28,116 nt of DNA, from positions 1 to 28,116 of the IMG/VR virus record IMGVR_UViG_3300021961_005701. One strand, 5' to 3'. How positions within the stretch are numbered: position 1 is the stretch's first letter; each line of letters opens with the position of its first letter. A program made the position numbers and the translations under genes. The stretch comes from a virus. Below are positions 24,256 through 28,116 of this stretch, piece after piece. Below the pieces are notes generated by a model. It had not been told where the DNA came from and searched no databases. It was given only the letters and a program-made list of their open reading frames with translations.

Positions 24256-26004
24256 ATGGCAGATAAATCAATATTCGGTAGGTTACAAAAATTATTTTCA
24301 ACAAATACCATAGTTCGTAAAACGCAAAAAGGTGTTAAAGTAATTGATACAGATGAGTATCAAAATATGACAACAAACCTTGTTGACCGTTATATGAAAT
24401 TAAAAATCAGTAACTATGGGGTTGGTTCGTTGGAATCATCTTTAGCTTATCAACAAGTAAGAATAGATTTGTTTAGAGATTATGATTCAATGGATATGGA
24501 CCCGATTTTGGCATCCGCATTGGATATTTACGCAGATGAGTGTACTCCTACGAATGAACATGGTAATGTATTAAAGATACACCACGAAGATGATAATATT
24601 AAACAAATTTTAGAAAACTTATTTTATGATATTCTTAATGTAGAATTCAACTTATGGCCTTGGACAAGAAACTTGGTTAAATATGGTGATTTTTATTTAC
24701 AATTAGAAATTTCAGAGGGATTGGGTATTATAAATGTAATGCCGATGTCTACATATGAAATGAGTAGAGTTGAAGGATTCGATGCAGAAAATCCACAAAG
24801 AGTTAAATTTGTATATGCACCATATCAGAATCCATACACTGGAGCATATCAGGCAACTAAAACCGAATATGAGAATTATGAAATCGCTCACTTCCGTTTA
24901 AATGGTGATGCAAACTTCTTACCTTATGGAAAATCTATGATAGAAGGTGCTAGAAGAGTTTGGAAACAATTACAATTGATGGAAGATGCTATGTTAATTC
25001 ATAGAGTAATGAGAGCACCTGAAAAGAGAATCTTCAAAGTAGATGTTGGTAATATTCCACCAAATGAAGTGGATAACTACATGCAGAAGATTATCAACGC
25101 ATCGAAGAAAGTTCCATTCGTTGATGAAAAAACAGGTGAGTATAACTTAAAATACAATATCCAAAACCTTATTGAAGATTACTATATGCCAGTTCGTGGT
25201 AGTGATAATGGTACATCTATTGATACATTAAAAGGGTTGGAATATAATATGATTGATGACCTTAACTACTTAAAGAGTAAGTTAATGGCTGCATTAAAAA
25301 TTCCCAAAGCATATTTAGGATATGAAGAAGATACCAATGGTAAAGCAACATTGGCATCTATGGATATTCGTTTTGCAAAAACTATTGAAAGAATTCAAAA
25401 AGTATTAATTTCAGAATTAACAAAAATTGGAATTATTCATTTATATGCACAAGGAATAGATGATGATAGATTAACTAATTTTACATTAGAACTTACTATC
25501 CCATCTAAAATCTATGAGCAAGAACAAGTTGAACTATACACTTCAAAAGTAGCATTGATTCAACAAATGCAACAAACGAAGATGTTCTCTAAAGAATGGA
25601 TGTATGATTCTGTAATGAAGATGGCTAAGGATGAGCAAGATGAATTAACATTGCAAGTATTAGAAGATACAAAACAAATGTTCAGACTAACATCAATTGA
25701 AACGCAAGGTGTAGACCCTGCGAAAGAAACAGGAACTGAAGGTGGCCCAACAAATGTAGAAGAAGAATTGACTAGATTAAAATCGGAATTAGAAACCGAA
25801 GGAGAAGTTGGTAGACCTAAAGACCCGGTTAGATATGGTAAAGATGACCATCCGGAAGGAAGAGACCCGTTGGGAATAAAAACTCTAAAACAAAAAGAAG
25901 GTTCTGTTGCTTATAAACCAAGAAAGAGTTCATATTTTGAAATATTTAAAGATATGGATGGTAATAAAAAGAAGATTTTGACAGAAGATTTAATAAAAGA
26001 GTAA
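24256..26004 (+). CDS. Portal protein (T4 gp20-like)
   Basis: This 582-residue protein has the length and motif order of gp20-type portals. The early DRYMKLKISNYGVGSLESS and LFRDYDSMDMDPILASALD segments are followed by a wing/stem region with EIAHFRLNG and FLPYGKSMIEGARRVWKQL. The characteristic LKIPKAYLGYEED with LASMDIRFAKTIERIQK comes next. The portal is the dodecameric ring at the special vertex that nucleates head assembly and docks TerL. The last 100 residues are charged and probably disordered, ending KKKILTEDLIKE, where L-T-E resembles a T4 prohead protease site. One accessory gene lies between it and TerL; T4 has the tail sheath and tube genes there. Confidence 0.93.
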   Translation: MADKSIFGRLQKLFSTNTIVRKTQKGVKVIDTDEYQNMTTNLVDRYMKLKISNYGVGSLESSLAYQQVRIDLFRDYDSMDMDPILASALDIYADECTPTNEHGNVLKIHHEDDNIKQILENLFYDILNVEFNLWPWTRNLVKYGDFYLQLEISEGLGIINVMPMSTYEMSRVEGFDAENPQRVKFVYAPYQNPYTGAYQATKTEYENYEIAHFRLNGDANFLPYGKSMIEGARRVWKQLQLMEDAMLIHRVMRAPEKRIFKVDVGNIPPNEVDNYMQKIINASKKVPFVDEKTGEYNLKYNIQNLIEDYYMPVRGSDNGTSIDTLKGLEYNMIDDLNYLKSKLMAALKIPKAYLGYEEDTNGKATLASMDIRFAKTIERIQKVLISELTKIGIIHLYAQGIDDDRLTNFTLELTIPSKIYEQEQVELYTSKVALIQQMQQTKMFSKEWMYDSVMKMAKDEQDELTLQVLEDTKQMFRLTSIETQGVDPAKETGTEGGPTNVEEELTRLKSELETEGEVGRPKDPVRYGKDDHPEGRDPLGIKTLKQKEGSVAYKPRKSSYFEIFKDMDGNKKKILTEDLIKE

Positions 26005-26011
26005 TAAACCA

Positions 26012-26031
26012 ATATAAAAATATATTTATAT
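26012..26031. repeat. AT-rich inverted repeat in gap after portal
   Basis: ATATAAA (26012-26018) and TTTATAT (26025-26031) are perfect inverted copies around a six-base centre. An alternative palindrome, AAATATATTT, overlaps at 26018-26027. The right arm contains TATTTATAT, shared with two other gaps. There is no run of T after a GC-rich stem, so it is not a typical terminator; binding or processing are the alternatives. Confidence 0.38.
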
Positions 26032-26050
26032 CTGACAAATTATAAAATTG

Positions 26051-26923
26051 ATGAAAAAAATAAAACATTCGAAGTTTAAGAATACTGGATTTATATTTGA
26101 ATTACTTGTAAGACAAATTACATCAGAAATTATGTCCTCTAATAAATCAGTAGCGGAAGGTATTTTAAAAGAACACTTTAATTCGAAAAAAGAATTATCT
26201 AAAGAATTAAAATTATATCAATATTTGATTAATGAAAAATACAATTCAGAATCTAAAGCTGAAAAATTCATTGATACTATATTAGAAGCTCGTAAAAGAT
26301 TAGACGAGAAAAAACTTACAAAGGAAAAGTATAATCTTATCAAAGAGATTAAAGATACATATGGTTTAGATGAATTCATCAAATCTCCTATATCAAATTA
26401 TAAAACATTAGCATCTATATACAAAATATTTGAAGTAGCTACTACTGAAGAACAATACGAACCAACTGATATTGTAAATTCACGTTTTACTATTGCAGAA
26501 AGTATTATAAATTCCTCGATTCAAAATAAAGAATCAAAAGTTAAAGATGCAGTTTTAGAAGAATATAGAAAGCAAGATGAAGATTTAAGAGCAGTATCTT
26601 ATAAAATATTAGTAGAATCTTTTAATAACAAATACAAAAATTTATCAAAAGAACAAAAAGGATTATTGAAAGAATATATCAATAATATCAATAATACTGG
26701 TAAATTGAATGAATATGTTTCAAAGGAAGTAACTGATTTAGTTAATTCATTAAAAGAAGTTGGTTCTAAAATTTCTGATAAAGTAACTAAAATAAAATTA
26801 GCAGAAACGATATCTAATATTAGAAAGATAAAGTCTGTTAAGAAAATTAAAGAACAACATCTATCAGCGATGATGATGAGTTACGAATTATTAAAAGAAT
26901 TAAAAGATAGTTTAAATAAATAA
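26051..26923 (+). CDS. Conserved-type head-region protein, helical, function unknown
   Basis: I start this at the ATG at 26051 (290 residues); the TTG three bases earlier adds only one residue. The N-terminus KKIKHSKFKNTGFIFELLVRQIT is distinctive and familiar from proteins encoded beside portals in marine phages, but I know no function for it. The rest is lysine- and glutamate-rich and strongly helical with coiled-coil tendency, for example KAEKFIDTILEARKRLDEKK and ISNIRKIKSVKKIKEQHL. This fits a scaffold or prohead-core component, such as those T4 encodes just after gene 20 (67, 68), by position and composition only. It contains TGKLNE (about residues 215-220), identical to a stretch in the 1471-residue protein. 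The following gene begins three bases after its stop. Confidence 0.6.
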   Translation: MKKIKHSKFKNTGFIFELLVRQITSEIMSSNKSVAEGILKEHFNSKKELSKELKLYQYLINEKYNSESKAEKFIDTILEARKRLDEKKLTKEKYNLIKEIKDTYGLDEFIKSPISNYKTLASIYKIFEVATTEEQYEPTDIVNSRFTIAESIINSSIQNKESKVKDAVLEEYRKQDEDLRAVSYKILVESFNNKYKNLSKEQKGLLKEYINNINNTGKLNEYVSKEVTDLVNSLKEVGSKISDKVTKIKLAETISNIRKIKSVKKIKEQHLSAMMMSYELLKELKDSLNK

Positions 26924-26926
26924 AAA

Positions 26927-27205
26927 ATGACAAATTATAAAATTTTTAACGCAAAAGAATTCGTAGCAGCAGGAGCTGGTACATCTGGTTCGTTGGATAG
27001 AGCTTGGGGTGTAATGAGAGGAACGGCTGTATGTTCGGGTTCAGTAACATTGGAAGGCGTTGTAGATAATAATGTAAGTGGTACATTTGCACAAACAAAT
27101 AACCATTCTACAATAAAATTAGAATATTTGGCAGTAGGTGAACCAATTCCATGCTATGTTAGAAGTATTACAGTAACAGCAGGTTCAGCATATTTATTAG
27201 CATAA
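26927..27205 (+). CDS. Small beta-rich probable structural protein
   Basis: This 92-residue protein is Gly/Ser/Thr/Ala/Val rich with alternating hydrophobic residues, for example TAVCSGSVTLEGVVDNNVSG and VRSITVTAGSAYLLA. It has no signal peptide, charged coil or known motif that I recognise. The composition suggests a compact beta fold such as a head decoration or capping protein, and its place between head genes agrees. Start choice is clear: the ATG follows the upstream stop by three bases after an AAAAA leader, and no earlier in-frame start exists in the gap. A virion protein is a reasonable guess, but function is not shown by sequence. Confidence 0.55.
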   Translation: MTNYKIFNAKEFVAAGAGTSGSLDRAWGVMRGTAVCSGSVTLEGVVDNNVSGTFAQTNNHSTIKLEYLAVGEPIPCYVRSITVTAGSAYLLA

Positions 27206-27216
27206 ACATATAAACA

Positions 27217-27990
27217 ATGCCAGCACAATCAAAAGCACAACAAAGATTTATGGGTATGGTTCATGCAGCTCAAAAAGGTGATATGGAAAACCCATCTCCA
27301 GAAGTTTCTAAAGCAGCAGACTCAATGTCTGATAAAGATGCTAAAGATTTTGCTTCAACTAAGCATAAAGGATTGCCAGACCATGTTAAAGAAGTAGTAA
27401 TAAACGAATTGAGAGGAGTTAAATCCATTCAAAACGATTATATGAAAACCGTTGATGCAATTGCACAAACTTTGGAATTGTATAAAAAATCAAAAGGAAC
27501 TCCTAATGAAAAGAAAGCAGTAGAAAGATTAAAACAACTACAAACCTTAAAAAAGAAATTTGCAGATGAGTTAGATGCAAAAGTTAGTGGATTGTATAAG
27601 GATGTTGAACTAAAAGCCGATGTAGATGAGATGAACACATCAGGTGCAGCCGGTCCATATAATACTCCATTTGCATTTGGTAAACCCGAAAGTGAGGAAA
27701 AGAAAGGTAAAAGACAAGCAGATTTAACGGGATATAGTGTAGTTAAGGAAAATCGTTGGTTAGCATTAAAAAATGAAGAATCATCTGCACAAGCTAAAAT
27801 AGGTAAAGGTATATCTAATATCAATAAACAATTAGCAGAAATGGAACAATTTCTTAATTGGTACGGAAAAATTAAGAATGAAAGTGGTGTAGATAATAAA
27901 AGTTATTGGAAAAGAACAAATAGTCATATTTATAGTATAAAAGAAAGACTATTAAAGTTGGACCAAAAAATTAGACAAATTTCAGAATAA
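27217..27990 (+). CDS. DUF3008-like N-terminus plus coiled-coil phage protein
   Basis: The first 57 of 257 residues (MPAQSKAQQRFMGMVHAAQK, then SPEVSKAADSMS, then STKHKGLPDHV) match the short DUF3008-type module, which occurs both as a stand-alone small protein and as a phage protein N-terminus. INE (62-64) follows, a possible T4-type prohead protease site, so the module could be a removable leader. Next come a coiled coil (about 70-125), a MNTSGAAGPYNTPFAFG linker common in marine phage proteins, and a helical C-terminal domain (NRWLALKNEES to the end, with EQFLNWYGKIKNE and SYWKRTN). It probably belongs to the virion or prohead core. Its stop overlaps the next ATG by one base. Confidence 0.62.
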   Translation: MPAQSKAQQRFMGMVHAAQKGDMENPSPEVSKAADSMSDKDAKDFASTKHKGLPDHVKEVVINELRGVKSIQNDYMKTVDAIAQTLELYKKSKGTPNEKKAVERLKQLQTLKKKFADELDAKVSGLYKDVELKADVDEMNTSGAAGPYNTPFAFGKPESEEKKGKRQADLTGYSVVKENRWLALKNEESSAQAKIGKGISNINKQLAEMEQFLNWYGKIKNESGVDNKSYWKRTNSHIYSIKERLLKLDQKIRQISE

Positions 27991-28116
27991 TGAAAGTATC
28001 TCAATTAAAAGAACTTGTTAGACAAGTAGTAAAAGAAGAACAAGATTATCAGCAACTATTTAAACATATGTTGGATAAGACTGGTAAGGATATAAATTCT
28101 ATGAGCGATGATGATA
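27990..28116 (+). CDS. Start of an unidentified head-region gene (3' end outside window)
   Basis: The ATG at 27990 overlaps the preceding TAA (TAATG), and the frame stays open to the last base, giving 42 residues: MKVSQLKELVRQVVKEEQ, then a helical stretch ending in SMSDDD. Such 'MK.S.LK.L.R.V..EE' leaders are common at the N-termini of T4-like marine phage proteins from head regions and resemble the capsid-targeting peptide of T4 internal proteins (MKTYQEFIAE). Too little is visible to name a product. By position a prohead core, protease or internal protein is possible. Confidence 0.55.
   Translation, partial: MKVSQLKELVRQVVKEEQDYQQLFKHMLDKTGKDINSMSDDD

Noticed and set aside
26012-26040. 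Rho-independent terminator after the portal gene
   Set aside because: The stem is only A-T pairs and no U-run follows it, so it would not form a stable terminator hairpin.

Overview
This window looks like part of a tailed-phage genome with a T4-type packaging and head module, infecting a Bacteroidota (probably flavobacterial) host. The phage call rests on a large terminase (TerL, gp17-like) with both ATPase and nuclease motifs, a gp20-like portal protein, and several short accessory proteins of kinds common in marine T4-like phages. The host call is inferred. DNA is very A+T rich, start codons follow A-rich leaders with no GGAGG-type ribosome binding sites, and three intergenic gaps carry the Bacteroidota promoter pattern TTTG-N20-TAnnTTTG or a one-mismatch version. 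Every gene I accept is on the + strand, and there is no gene-free stretch over 300 bases. I see no tRNA, CRISPR array or insertion sequence.

Region 1 (1-16113) is a dense block of 19 genes, most overlapping by 1-16 bases, with the content of a sugar/glycan synthesis and decoration locus. It has the 3' end of a nucleotide-sugar epimerase, an RmlC-like 3,5-epimerase, and two more epimerase-type Rossmann proteins, one fused to a 2-oxoglutarate oxygenase domain. It also has five SGNH-hydrolase-like paralogues, three tandem 2OG-Fe(II) oxygenase domains and a radical SAM protein. Two genes look like the halves of a thiamine-diphosphate enzyme of the E1 alpha/beta type. The rest are a HAD phosphatase, a COG5610-like protein, a class I methyltransferase and two paralogous glycosyltransferase-like proteins. 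Together they could build an unusual modified, perhaps acylated or hydroxylated, sugar for virion proteins or the host surface. That role is inferred.

Region 2 (16113-20671) holds a 38-residue basic microprotein and a 1471-residue multidomain protein. The large protein combines an NMN adenylyltransferase-like domain, a Gly/Ala-rich hydrophobic stretch, an HExxH metalloprotease-like domain, a small phage domain and a C-terminal DNA/RNA-ligase-type nucleotidyltransferase domain. Tripeptides of the form [L/I/V]-N-E, resembling T4 prohead protease sites, lie at or near most module boundaries. It may be a capsid-packaged polyprotein.

Region 3 (20718-28116) is the packaging/head block: a zinc-binding coiled-coil protein, a membrane-anchored protein, TerL, a Cys-rich accessory protein, the portal and four smaller genes, the last cut by the window edge. 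Unlike T4, no tail sheath or tube gene lies between terminase and portal.
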